NCBI GenBank assembly: GCA_910584095.1
Contig: CAJTYU010000001.1
Span: 248,001-312,000 of the forward strand
Length of the DNA: 64,000 nucleotides
Origin: an uncultured Dorea sp.
Lineage (GTDB): Bacteria; Bacillota; Clostridia; Lachnospirales; Lachnospiraceae
Direction: 5' to 3'
Shown: piece after piece, positions 18,237 through 33,552 of the stretch
Layout of the letters: each line of letters opens with the position of its first letter
How positions within the stretch are numbered: the first letter of the stretch is position 1
Notes under the pieces: generated by a model
Told to the model about the DNA's origin: nothing
Seen by the model: only the letters and a program-made list of their open reading frames with translations
Databases searched by the model: none
Position numbers and translations under genes: made by a program

Positions 18237-18795
18237 CGGCAATTGCGCCCATCTCCTCCAACGCAACATCAATCAGGTCGTCTAAGCTTAAGCCTGCAAA
18301 TTCAATCATTTCCATATAATCACGGTTAGCGCCGGAAGCAAACCGAAGTTCATTGAACCGCTTCATTACAGATTTGTGCTTTACGCTTGCAATCTTCTTA
18401 TCAGGATAAATCTGTGCAACAGCTTTCACAAATCCGCTCATAGGATCTGCCGCAAGGATAGAATACTGAAGCTTCGTCTTTGCTTTCATACCGCATTTGG
18501 GATTGTGTGCTTTGATCGCGTCTCCCAGCTCTTTGTCCTCGATTCCTTCTTTCTTTAGAAGCTCGACAGAGGTCGGGCCATGCACGCTCATATCATGCTG
18601 CCAGTCGCACTGCTCTTCGTCCAGATCATGAAGAAGGCCTACGCATCCCCAGTATTCTACTTCCTCTGGGGCAAGCCTTTTGGCAAGCCCCTTCATGATC
18701 GCTTCTACTGCGTAGGAATGCTGAATATAATTCTCGCCCTCCATGTACTTCATCAAAATCTCATGAGCGCGCTCCCTTGTGATTCTATTTTCCAT
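18220..18795 (-). CDS. HD-domain hydrolase
   Basis: A 191-residue protein with a metal-binding HD phosphohydrolase fold: His26 in the NYIQHSYAVEAIM helix, the HD pair His56-Asp57 in GLLHDLDEEQ, and a further His/Asp set in SVHGPTS and the DPMSGFVKA helix. Members of this small HD group are common in Clostridia and have no agreed substrate (nucleotides are likely). Its ATG shares a base with the XRE stop codon (TAATG), so the two are translationally coupled, and it overlaps the VanZ-like gene downstream. Confidence 0.87.
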   Translation of the reverse strand: MENRITRERAHEILMKYMEGENYIQHSYAVEAIMKGLAKRLAPEEVEYWGCVGLLHDLDEEQCDWQHDMSVHGPTSVELLKKEGIEDKELGDAIKAHNPKCGMKAKTKLQYSILAADPMSGFVKAVAQIYPDKKIASVKHKSVMKRFNELRFASGANRDYMEMIEFAGLSLDDLIDVALEEMGAIADVLGL

Positions 18796-19154
18796 TACTG
18801 CTCCCTCTCAATCAAGTGGATTTCCATGTCCATCCCCATACTGTCAGCAATACGGTTCAGCATATCTACAGTAGGACTGTGTTTCCCGCTTTCCAAACGG
18901 GCGATGTTCGGTCGTTTTACCCCCGAAACATCGGCAACCTCCTGCTGGGTCAGACCCATTTCCCTTCTGGCCTGCTTATACATCTTGCCTACTGCAACGC
19001 TCATCTTCTCCTGATAAGCTTTGATTACATATACATTAGTCCCTTCATCCTCAAGGTCAACAATCATGCCCTCTGCCGCCCTCATGGCTTTGATCTCCTC
19101 GACGCTCATAGGGCCCTTTCTCACTCTTTCTGGCTCAACACTTTTTCTGCTCAT
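18795..19154 (-). CDS. XRE-family regulator directly behind rpoC
   Basis: A 119-residue protein from the ATG at 19154, which has AGGAGTG eight bases upstream and lies only 11 bases after the rpoC stop. The C-terminal 65 residues are a Cro/C1 helix-turn-helix (MGLTQQEVADVSGVKRPNIARLE is split across helices 2 and 3), the N-terminal half is charged and carries a VYVIKAYQEKM strand. The shape resembles HigA/MqsA-like antitoxins, but no toxin gene sits beside it. No terminator separates it from rpoC, so it should be made with RNA polymerase beta prime. Confidence 0.85.
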   Translation of the reverse strand: MSRKSVEPERVRKGPMSVEEIKAMRAAEGMIVDLEDEGTNVYVIKAYQEKMSVAVGKMYKQARREMGLTQQEVADVSGVKRPNIARLESGKHSPTVDMLNRIADSMGMDMEIHLIEREQ

Positions 19155-19165
19155 TTTAAACACTC

Positions 19166-22900
<3,735 letters not shown>

Positions 22901-22914
22901 ACTGGCACCCCTTC

Positions 22915-26778
<3,864 letters not shown>

Positions 26779-26914
26779 TGACACACTCTCCTCGTTTATT
26801 TTTTGGCAGGCAGCAAAGTGCCCAAAATCTTACAGTTTCAACGAAAGATTAGCTTGTCACGCTAATTTTGGGCGCAATCCAGTGAGCACAACTTCCCACA
26901 GTAGCGCATTTTTT

Positions 26915-26944
26915 ACTATATCACGGCCTTTCACATATTGTCAA
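26915..26944 (-). promoter_or_regulatory. promoter of rpoB-rpoC
   Basis: Consensus -35 TTGACA (26939-26944), 18-base spacer, -10 TATAGT (26915-26920) on the minus strand, giving a leader of roughly 130 bases before rpoB. Confidence 0.87.
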
Positions 26945-26982
26945 CCAAATTTTTCAAATTTTTACCAAGTTTTTATATATAG

Positions 26983-27008
26983 AAAGAGCCTCTAATAATA
27001 GGCTCTTT
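26983..27008. terminator. terminator behind the Na/Pi symporter gene
   Basis: AAAGAGCC and GGCTCTTT arms with a 10-base loop, A/T tracts on both sides; it lies just after the symporter stop on the minus strand and isolates it from the rpoB promoter. Confidence 0.82.
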
Positions 27009-27021
27009 TTACAAATCATTT

Positions 27022-28836
27022 TTAATTCATTCGGATACCCGGTTCCTTTTTCTTCAACAGCTCAAAATACATCTCATGCGCTTCCTCATAGAAGCGGTTA
27101 AACTCCTCATCCCTGCCGGAATGGAGCATGGACACATAGTCGTGCACCTGATGCTTGATCTCTGGATTCGCTCTGGCTACCGTCGCCACTCCCACATTAG
27201 AGCAAACATCTGAAATCCGCTCCGCCTCGGATAACAGATTGAAAAATTCCGTTCCGTTAAAGACATCGCACTCTCTGCTGCGCAGCCTCTCCAAGTGATT
27301 CTCCTTCAAAGCATTCACCATATCGTCCACAACTTCCTCCAATGGCTCAATATGATGCGCCGCAGTCTGGTTCTGTTTGCGGAACGCTTCCGCCGTATAA
27401 TCCTGTATCCGGTCAAGCAGCTCCTTGAGCACGGACAGTTCTGTCAGGGCGCCTTTTGAAAATACATTGTCATTTTCCTTCATTTCCCTCGCGATGTTCA
27501 CAATATTCACCGCATGGTCCCCCAGCCGTTCAAACTCCGTAATCGCCGAAAAATAATAATTCATGATCTCCACATGATACGGCATGGTAATCTTCGCGGA
27601 TATCTGCACCAGATAATTACTGATACGGTCCGCCATGATATCTATGTAATCCTCATCCTCTTCGATCTTGCGGACAACGATTTCGTTATAGTCCGTAAAC
27701 AGCCCGAAGGCTTTGTTAATATTCCTCCTTGCCAGCCGGCACATCTCCAGCAGCAGTTCATAACAGCGTCCAAAAGCCAAAGCAGGCGTATCGATGAATA
27801 TCGGGTTCAGCGCATCCAGCATCTCGTCATATTTCCCGGACGGGACAGGCTCTTCTTTTACAAGCCTGAAGCTGAATTTCTCAAAAAGACCCACAAACGG
27901 AAGCAGCAGGACTGCGCAGGCCAGATTAAACACCGTATTGGTATTTGCGATCCCTCCCGAGTAAATGGTGCTGTTCCACATTCCGTCCAAAAATCCCGCT
28001 CTGTGTATCACAGTCACGGCAGCCAGAATCAGCGCCGACTTGCAGAGATTAAACAAAATATTGACCATACCCACACGCTTCGCATCCGGCTTTGCCCCGA
28101 TATTACACACAATCGCCGTAGTAACGCAGTCTCCCAGATAAATTCCCACCAGCACGGCATAGATTGCGCTGAAGGTCAGCTGTCCGGATGTAGAAAATGC
28201 CTGCAGAATACCGATCGTCGCAGACGAGCTCTGGAGGACGAAAGCCACTCCGGCCCCGACCGCATAACCGATCAAGGGATTATTTCCAAGTCCCGCAAAA
28301 AGCTTTTCAACAAGTCCGCTTTCTGTCAGGACGCTCACCGCATCCGTCATATTCAGAAGTCCGGAAAAAAGAACGCCAAATCCAATGACGATCTGGCCTA
28401 TATTCTCCGAATCCTTAAATTTCACACCCATGATAATAATAATACCAACAATCATAGCCAGAGGCGCCAGCGTAGAAGGATTGAAAAACTGCAGTACCGA
28501 CGTCCCCGAAGAATTTAAATCCAGAAGCCTGATAATCTGTCCGGTAACCGTCGTGCCCACATTTGCGCCAATCACAACGCCCAGCGACTGCCTCAGGGAA
28601 ATAATCCCGGCGCCCACAAGACCTGAAGTGATTACAATCGTCGCCGTTGACGACTGAATAACCGCCGTCATTGCAAGCCCCAGCAAAAATGCCTTCACCG
28701 GAGTATTCGTCGCCTTCTCCATGGCTTTTTTTAGAGTTCCCGAAGATCCCGCTTTTAGTCCGTCTCCCATCAGGCGCATTCCATACAGGAACATAGCAAG
28801 TCCGCCCAACAGGGAAATTCCATCAAATATGTCCAT
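27022..28836 (-). CDS. Na+/phosphate symporter with PhoU-like tail
   Basis: About 604 residues from the ATG at 28836 (GGGTGG eight bases upstream; an ATG at 28854 is also in frame). The first ~330 residues are two inverted Na/Pi-cotransporter repeats, each with the QSSTATI / QSSSATIGI motif that marks the substrate site, in eight or more membrane segments. The last ~220 residues are a helical PhoU-like domain (ERLGDHAVNIVNIARE, EAERISDVCSNVG). Such proteins take up inorganic phosphate with sodium. Its place between rplL and rpoB on the same strand is unusual. Confidence 0.92.
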   Translation of the reverse strand: MDIFDGISLLGGLAMFLYGMRLMGDGLKAGSSGTLKKAMEKATNTPVKAFLLGLAMTAVIQSSTATIVITSGLVGAGIISLRQSLGVVIGANVGTTVTGQIIRLLDLNSSGTSVLQFFNPSTLAPLAMIVGIIIIMGVKFKDSENIGQIVIGFGVLFSGLLNMTDAVSVLTESGLVEKLFAGLGNNPLIGYAVGAGVAFVLQSSSATIGILQAFSTSGQLTFSAIYAVLVGIYLGDCVTTAIVCNIGAKPDAKRVGMVNILFNLCKSALILAAVTVIHRAGFLDGMWNSTIYSGGIANTNTVFNLACAVLLLPFVGLFEKFSFRLVKEEPVPSGKYDEMLDALNPIFIDTPALAFGRCYELLLEMCRLARRNINKAFGLFTDYNEIVVRKIEEDEDYIDIMADRISNYLVQISAKITMPYHVEIMNYYFSAITEFERLGDHAVNIVNIAREMKENDNVFSKGALTELSVLKELLDRIQDYTAEAFRKQNQTAAHHIEPLEEVVDDMVNALKENHLERLRSRECDVFNGTEFFNLLSEAERISDVCSNVGVATVARANPEIKHQVHDYVSMLHSGRDEEFNRFYEEAHEMYFELLKKKEPGIRMN

Positions 28837-28942
28837 TTTCGTCCACCCGCACATTCATCAAAAAAACACATTCTACTCAGATTTTATCAAGAATCCGAGA
28901 GAATTACTATAGTTTCCGCAAGATTTTTCGAGATAAATTGAC

Positions 28943-28976
28943 AAAAAAAACCGCCCTGACATTTTGTCCTGGCGGT
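28943..28976 (-). terminator. intrinsic terminator of rplJ-rplL
   Basis: On the minus strand ACCGCCAGGACA and TGTCAGGGCGGT form a 12-base stem with an AAA loop followed by eight T. It closes the rplJL transcript before the symporter gene. Confidence 0.92.
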
Positions 28977-29012
28977 ATTCTTCTCTCGCTTTAATCTGCC
29001 GGCCACATCCGG

Positions 29013-29387
29013 TTATTTCAGGTTAACCTCTGCGCCTTCGCCTTCCAGCTTAGCCTTGATCTCCTCAGCCTCTGCCTTGGATACAGCTTCCTTAACAACC
29101 TTCGGCGCGCCGTCTACCAGAGCCTTAGCTTCTTTCAGTCCAAGACCTGTGATCTCACGAACAACCTTGATTACTTTAACCTTAGATGCTCCTGCAGATA
29201 CTAATTCTACGTCAAACTCATCTTTCTCTTCTGCTGCCGGAGCGTCCCCGCCTGCCGCTGCAACTACTACGCCTGCTGCCGCGGAAACACCAAACTCTTC
29301 TTCGCATGCTTTTACTAAATCATTTAACTCTAATACTGATAACTCTTTGATAGCATCAATAAATTCAGCTGTTGTCAACTTTGCCAT
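29013..29387 (-). CDS. rplL: 50S ribosomal protein L7/L12
   Basis: A 124-residue L7/L12: N-terminal dimerisation helices (AKLTTAEFIDAIKELSVLEL), Ala/Gly-rich hinge (VVVAAAGGDAPAAEE) and the C-terminal factor-binding domain (KVIKVVREITGLGLKEAK). The ATG at 29387 follows GGAGG; the upstream in-frame ATG at 29402 is part of that site. Multiple copies form the stalk with L10. Confidence 0.98.
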   Translation of the reverse strand: MAKLTTAEFIDAIKELSVLELNDLVKACEEEFGVSAAAGVVVAAAGGDAPAAEEKDEFDVELVSAGASKVKVIKVVREITGLGLKEAKALVDGAPKVVKEAVSKAEAEEIKAKLEGEGAEVNLK

Positions 29388-29446
29388 TTTATTTTCCTCC
29401 ATTTTTTATTTTGTTATTTTACAATTTCCTTCACTCCGCAGGCATC

Positions 29447-30013
29447 CTATGCCTCTGCAGGAGCCTCTGTCTCAGCCGGGGCGTCTGCCGCTGCAGCCTC
29501 TCCAGACTCTGCGGGCGAACAGTTTTCTACTCCGCCCTTCTCTGCGATCTGATTAAGAACGCGGGCAAGATTGGTGATCGGCGACTGCATGCTTCCAAGC
29601 AATCTGGAAATAAGCTCTTCTCTTGAAGGAATCTTCGCCAGCTCTGCGAGAGCCGCCGCGTCATACTTCATGCCTTCAACCACGCCTGCTTTTAATTCAA
29701 GAGCCTTCGCATCCTTTGCGAACTTCGCAAGAATCCTTGCCGGAGCCGTCGCGTCGTCTTTAGAAATCGCGATGGCGCTCGGGCCTTCCAGATACTCGTC
29801 TAACTGAGCAAAATCTGTGCCTTCAAAAGCTCTCTTCATCATTGTGTTCTTACAAACCTTGTAAACAACTCCGGCTTCTCTTAACTCTTTACGAAGAGCC
29901 GTATCCTGAGCAACCGTCAGTCCGCGGTAGTCGACCAGCACGATGGACTGAGCGCCTTCCACATCGTTTACAATAGCCTGTACGATAGGTTGTTTCAATT
30001 CAACTTTTGCCAC
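29447..30013 (-). CDS. rplJ: 50S ribosomal protein L10
   Basis: L10 of 188 residues with a GTG start at 30013 ten bases after AAGGAGG. The N-terminal rRNA-binding domain (VDYRGLTVAQDTALRKELR) and the C-terminal helices that seat L7/L12 dimers are present, ending in an Ala/Glu-rich tail. Its mRNA carries the L10 leader and its own promoter because a gene on the other strand cuts it off from rplA. Confidence 0.98.
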   Translation of the reverse strand: MAKVELKQPIVQAIVNDVEGAQSIVLVDYRGLTVAQDTALRKELREAGVVYKVCKNTMMKRAFEGTDFAQLDEYLEGPSAIAISKDDATAPARILAKFAKDAKALELKAGVVEGMKYDAAALAELAKIPSREELISRLLGSMQSPITNLARVLNQIAEKGGVENCSPAESGEAAAADAPAETEAPAEA

Positions 30014-30068
30014 GAATGGTGCACCTCCTTATAGATTTTGGTTTATACACCGCCGATAGATATAGTAA

Positions 30069-30187
30069 AACCTCTATATCAGAAGACATAGAGGTTCGTA
30101 AATTCATACATCCGTATCAAATCTATTCTTCCTCGGCAGGCGTCTGTATCCTTACGCTTCAGTGAAGCACCTGCTGTCTTCGGCAGT
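30069..30187 (-). promoter_or_regulatory. L10 leader RNA with attenuator-like hairpin
   Basis: On the minus strand the 5' part (30187-30131) reads CTGCCGAAGACAGCAGGTGC ... GACGCCTGCCGAGG, the conserved core of the rplJ leader bound by L10(L12)4 in Gram-positive bacteria. A second stem, AACCTCTATGTC with GATATAGAGGTT and then TTTT (30096-30069), follows and may act as attenuator. Match is from memory of the consensus. Confidence 0.82.
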
Positions 30188-30195
30188 CTTTTAAT

Positions 30196-30224
30196 AAAAT
30201 AGCATACTTGCATCCCCATGTCAA
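30196..30224 (-). promoter_or_regulatory. promoter of rplJ-rplL
   Basis: Consensus -35 TTGACA (30219-30224), 17-base spacer, -10 TATTTT (30196-30201) on the minus strand, directly ahead of the L10 leader. Confidence 0.82.
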
Positions 30225-30290
30225 TACCTGGATCGTTTAATTTCCCGGCTCCCAGCTCCGGCTCCGCATCGCACAGAAACAGCGTTTGTT

Positions 30291-30319
30291 TTGAAACTTA
30301 ATTTATGTGTAGATATAGC
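30291..30319 (+). promoter_or_regulatory. promoter of the GH3 lipoprotein gene
   Basis: -35 TTGAAA (30291-30296), 17-base spacer, -10 TATAGC (30314-30319), then a GCCGCC...GGCGGC stem (30318-30356) in the leader. It is back to back with the rplJ promoter 70 bases away. Confidence 0.6.
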
Positions 30320-30414
30320 CGCCGTTTTGTGATAGACTTTTTTTGCAAGAGGCGGCATTTAAACGCCTATAAGAACAGAACCCCAAAGAATTTCTTATAA
30401 AAAGGATTAAAACA

Positions 30415-31668
30415 ATGAAAATAAAAAATCGAATTTTAATATTCTCTTTAGCCAGCGTAATTTTCGGAATTTCCTGTTTAAGCGGCTGCAGCAGTTCTCC
30501 TAATTCAAACGAGTCCGCTGCCGAGAACCAGGTTGAAACGACAAAACCATCTAAAGAAACCGAGCCTTCTGACAATGATAATCATTTATCCGCCGAGCCT
30601 GTGGAAACCGAAGATACAAAGCTCCAAAAAATAATATCAGAAATGACGCTGGAGGAAAAAATATGTCAGCTATTCATGGTAACTCCCGAACAGCTGACCC
30701 TTGTAGATACCGTCATACAAGCAGGCGAAACCACAAAAGAAGCCTTAGCGCGCCGCCCGGTAGGAGGCTTGATATATTTTCAATCAAATATTGTCGACGA
30801 GCAGCAATTGAAAACCATGATTGCAAATACGCAATCCTATTCCAAATACCCCCTTTTCATCGGCATAGATGAAGAAGGCGGCCCTCTTGTCTCCAGAATC
30901 GCCAATAGCGGCAGCTTTCATGTGGAGACTTTTCCCAGCATGCGGGAAATCGGCGCCACCGGAGACTATAATAAAGCTTATCAAGTTGGACTGACCATCG
31001 GAAGCTATCTCCATGAATTGGGATTTAATATGAATTTCGCGCCTGTAGCCGATGTCCTTACGAACCCTTCCAACACCGTAATCGGTTCAAGATCCTTTGG
31101 GGCAGATCCGGAAATGAACGCGCAAATGGTCGTCCAAGTAACAAAAGGCCTTCAGGAACAGGGAATATGCGCTGTATTAAAGCATTTCCCCGGACATGGC
31201 GGTACAAATGAAGATAGTCATGAAAATGCGGTATGCAACGATCGAACGTTAGAACAATTAAAAACCACTGAATTTCTTCCATTTTCCAGAGGCATCCACG
31301 CTGGAGCAGGTTGTGTAATGGTAGGACATATTTCTCTGCCGTCCGTAACTCAGAACGACCTTCCGGCCACCTTATCCTCCGAAATCATTACCGGGCTATT
31401 ACGGGAAACTCTATCATTTGACGGAATTGTCATTACCGATTCTATGTCTATGGGAGCAATCACAAATTATTATACGTCCGGCGAAGCTGCAATAAAAGCG
31501 ATTCAAGCAGGCGCAGACATCATTCTGATCCCCCAGCATTTCGAGCAGGCGTTTGAAGGGCTTCTGCAGGCAGTGCAAAGCGGAACCATCACCGAAGACA
31601 GAATTGACGAGTCTGTATATCGAATACTTCGGTACAAGCTGTTTCAGCTGCCGCAGACATCTCAATAA
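30415..31668 (+). CDS. GH3 beta-N-acetylhexosaminidase-like lipoprotein (NagZ type)
   Basis: A 417-residue exported glycosidase. Residues 1-24 are a lipoprotein signal with lipobox LSGC (Cys25), followed by a low-complexity linker to about 70, then a single GH3 TIM barrel. The NagZ signature KHFPGHGGTNEDSH (256-269) supplies the His/Asp acid-base dyad and VITDSMSMGAI holds the nucleophile Asp342. Such enzymes remove N-acetylglucosamine from muropeptides or chitin-type sugars; surface anchoring suggests wall turnover outside the membrane. It stands on the plus strand inside the minus-strand ribosomal block, between rplA and rplJ, with its own promoter and terminator. Confidence 0.92.
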   Translation: MKIKNRILIFSLASVIFGISCLSGCSSSPNSNESAAENQVETTKPSKETEPSDNDNHLSAEPVETEDTKLQKIISEMTLEEKICQLFMVTPEQLTLVDTVIQAGETTKEALARRPVGGLIYFQSNIVDEQQLKTMIANTQSYSKYPLFIGIDEEGGPLVSRIANSGSFHVETFPSMREIGATGDYNKAYQVGLTIGSYLHELGFNMNFAPVADVLTNPSNTVIGSRSFGADPEMNAQMVVQVTKGLQEQGICAVLKHFPGHGGTNEDSHENAVCNDRTLEQLKTTEFLPFSRGIHAGAGCVMVGHISLPSVTQNDLPATLSSEIITGLLRETLSFDGIVITDSMSMGAITNYYTSGEAAIKAIQAGADIILIPQHFEQAFEGLLQAVQSGTITEDRIDESVYRILRYKLFQLPQTSQ

Positions 31669-31673
31669 CAAAC

Positions 31674-31719
31674 AAAAGCTGCTGTGTTTTAAATTCTCAC
31701 TTAAAACACAACAGCTTTT
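31674..31719. terminator. bidirectional terminator between GH3 gene and rplA
   Basis: AAAAGCTGCTGTGTTTTAA and TTAAAACACAACAGCTTTT form a long stem with one mismatch; T-rich on both flanks, so it ends both converging transcripts. Confidence 0.9.
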
Positions 31720-31738
31720 TCTGTAAATTAGTCCGTAA

Positions 31739-32431
31739 TTAAACCAGCTTCGCCGGATTAATCTTTACGCCGGGTCCCATGGTAGAAGTAAGCGTCACGC
31801 TCTTAAGGAACTGACCCTTCACTGCCGCCGGCCTAGCCTTGATAATTGCTTCAATAAGCGTCTGGAAGTTGTCTGCAAGCTGCTCCTCTGTGAAAGATAC
31901 CTTTCCAATCGGAACATGGATAATATTTGTTTTGTCAAGTCTGTACTCAATCTTACCAGCTTTGATGTCGTTAACAGCCTTTGTAACATCCATTGTTACA
32001 GTGCCCGCCTTCGGATTCGGCATCAGGCCCTTTGGTCCAAGTACGCGTCCGATACGGCCTACGATACCCATCATATCCGGTGTAGCAACAACTACGTCAA
32101 AGTCAAACCAGTTCTCTTTCTGGATCTTCTCAATAAGTTCCATTCCTCCAACATAATCTGCTCCGGCTGCTTCTGCCTCTGCGGCTTTAGCATCCTTTGC
32201 AAATACTAAGATACGAACCTTTTTTCCAGTTCCATGCGGCAGTACAACTGCGCCTCGGATCTGCTGGTCGGCATGACGTCCGTCACAGCCGGTTCTGATA
32301 TGAGCTTCAACAGTTTCATCAAATTTAGCAACTGCCGTCTTCTTTACTAAAGAAATCGCCTCTTCCTTATCGTAGAGATTTCCCCTTCCAATATTCTTAG
32401 CAGCCTCGATATATTTCTTTCCTCGTTTCAT
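31739..32431 (-). CDS. rplA: 50S ribosomal protein L1
   Basis: A 230-residue L1 with the family's MKRGKKYIEA start, HIRTGCDGRHADQQIRG, PNPKAGTV and the C-terminal LTSTMGPGVKI. L1 forms the mobile stalk at the E site and, in other bacteria, represses its own operon by binding mRNA; a matching hairpin stands before this gene and before rplK. It is the last ribosomal gene before the GH3 insertion. Confidence 0.98.
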   Translation of the reverse strand: MKRGKKYIEAAKNIGRGNLYDKEEAISLVKKTAVAKFDETVEAHIRTGCDGRHADQQIRGAVVLPHGTGKKVRILVFAKDAKAAEAEAAGADYVGGMELIEKIQKENWFDFDVVVATPDMMGIVGRIGRVLGPKGLMPNPKAGTVTMDVTKAVNDIKAGKIEYRLDKTNIIHVPIGKVSFTEEQLADNFQTLIEAIIKARPAAVKGQFLKSVTLTSTMGPGVKINPAKLV

Positions 32432-32447
32432 AAAAAAATACCTCCTT

Positions 32448-32474
32448 GTGGTAATGTCGGGATAACCCTCCCAC
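32448..32474 (-). promoter_or_regulatory. candidate L1-binding hairpin before rplA
   Basis: On the minus strand GTGG-GA-GGG-TTAT-CCC-GACATTA-CCAC: outer stem GTGG/CCAC, asymmetric loop, inner stem GGG/CCC. The AAGGAGG ribosome site follows at once. The same layout stands before rplK. L1 recognises a two-stem asymmetric-loop structure in rRNA and mRNA; identity here is inference. Confidence 0.6.
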
Positions 32475-32514
32475 TTTTTATATCACTGTAGTTTCTGCAC
32501 TGTTTTCTTTCGGT

Positions 32515-32940
32515 CTACTCCGTAACAGTTACCCCCATAGAACGGCAGGTTCCCTCTATCATGCTCATGGCGCTCTCAATATTTGCCGCATTGAGATCCG
32601 GCATCTTCATCTCTGCAATCTCGCGAACCTGAGCCTTTGTGATTGTTGCAACCTTCTTCTTATTCGGCGTGCCTGAACCAGACTTAATGTTGCATGCTTT
32701 CTTAATCAGAACCGGCGCCGGCGGAGTCTTTGTAATGAAGCTGAAACTTCTGTCACTGTAAACTGTAATAACTACAGGAATAATCAGGTCGCCCTGATCA
32801 GCCGTTCTGGCATTAAACTGCTTGGTAAACTCTACGATATTTACACCATGCTGTCCAAGGGCCGGTCCTACCGGAGGAGCCGGTGTTGCCTTACCTGCAG
32901 GAATCTGTAATTTGATATAACCTTGTACTTTTTTTGCCAT
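32515..32940 (-). CDS. rplK: 50S ribosomal protein L11
   Basis: A 141-residue L11 from the ATG at 32940 (AAGGAGG upstream; the frame extends to 32991 but those codons belong to the leader hairpin). The N-terminal domain KVQGYIKLQIPAGKATPAPP with the thiostrepton/factor-contact prolines and the C-terminal 23S-binding domain (KKVATITKAQVREIAEMK) are complete. Followed by rplA after about 80 bases. Confidence 0.98.
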   Translation of the reverse strand: MAKKVQGYIKLQIPAGKATPAPPVGPALGQHGVNIVEFTKQFNARTADQGDLIIPVVITVYSDRSFSFITKTPPAPVLIKKACNIKSGSGTPNKKKVATITKAQVREIAEMKMPDLNAANIESAMSMIEGTCRSMGVTVTE

Positions 32941-32955
32941 GTTAATTACCTCCTT

Positions 32956-32991
32956 GTGGTAATGCCGGGAATTATGAAAATCCCCTCCCAC
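32956..32991 (-). promoter_or_regulatory. candidate L1-binding hairpin before rplK
   Basis: On the minus strand GTGG-GA-GGGGATT-TTCAT-AATTCCC-GGCATTA-CCAC, then AAGGAGGT. Seven-base inner stem and four-base outer stem around the same GA / G-CATTA asymmetric loop as the rplA copy. The inner stem differs in sequence but keeps pairing, which supports a conserved structure. Confidence 0.65.
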
Positions 32992-33001
32992 TTAATCTGA
33001 T

Positions 33002-33517
33002 TTACATTTTCTTTACTTCTGCGAAACTTAATTCTACTGGCGTCTCGCGGCCAAACAGCTCAACATTGATCGTCAGACTCTGCTTCTGCGGATTCATAGC
33101 GCGGACAATGCCCACTGTATCAGCCCACGCTCCCGCAATAACCTGAATGGTATCGCCGACCTCGTAGTCAACTACGATGTTATCACGCTTGATTCCCAGA
33201 CCAGCCATCTCAATATCCGTAAGAGGAACCGGCTTGGAACCAGGACCTACGAATCCAGTTACGCCTCTGGTATTGCGGACCACGTACCATGTATCGTCGT
33301 TCATGATCATATGAATCAGCACATAGCCGGGAAACATCTTCTTCTGAGAAGCTTTCTGGACTCCGTTCTTTAATTCAACCACATCCTGCATCGGAACTTG
33401 AACTTCCAGAATCTGATCCTCCAGATGTCTGTTCTCAATAGTTTTGTCAATGTTAGCCTTCACCTTGTTCTCATACCCGGAATAGGTATGAACAACATAC
33501 CATTTTGCCTCTGACAT
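33002..33517 (-). CDS. nusG: transcription termination/antitermination factor NusG
   Basis: A 171-residue NusG: NGN domain (WYVVHTYSGYENKVKANI, PMQDVVEL, FPGYVLI) that binds beta prime, and a C-terminal KOW domain (VGDTIQVIAGAWADTVGIV). Length is normal. Order rpmG-secE-nusG-rplK is the standard one, but nusG and secE are set 173 bases apart by a structured repeat. Confidence 0.97.
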   Translation of the reverse strand: MSEAKWYVVHTYSGYENKVKANIDKTIENRHLEDQILEVQVPMQDVVELKNGVQKASQKKMFPGYVLIHMIMNDDTWYVVRNTRGVTGFVGPGSKPVPLTDIEMAGLGIKRDNIVVDYEVGDTIQVIAGAWADTVGIVRAMNPQKQSLTINVELFGRETPVELSFAEVKKM

Positions 33518-33552
33518 AAAATCACCTTTCTTGCATGCAGTTTATCAGTTAT

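Noticed and set aside
18795..19154. HigA-like antitoxin of a toxin-antitoxin pair
   Set aside because: No small toxin gene on either side; neighbours are rpoC and an HD hydrolase.
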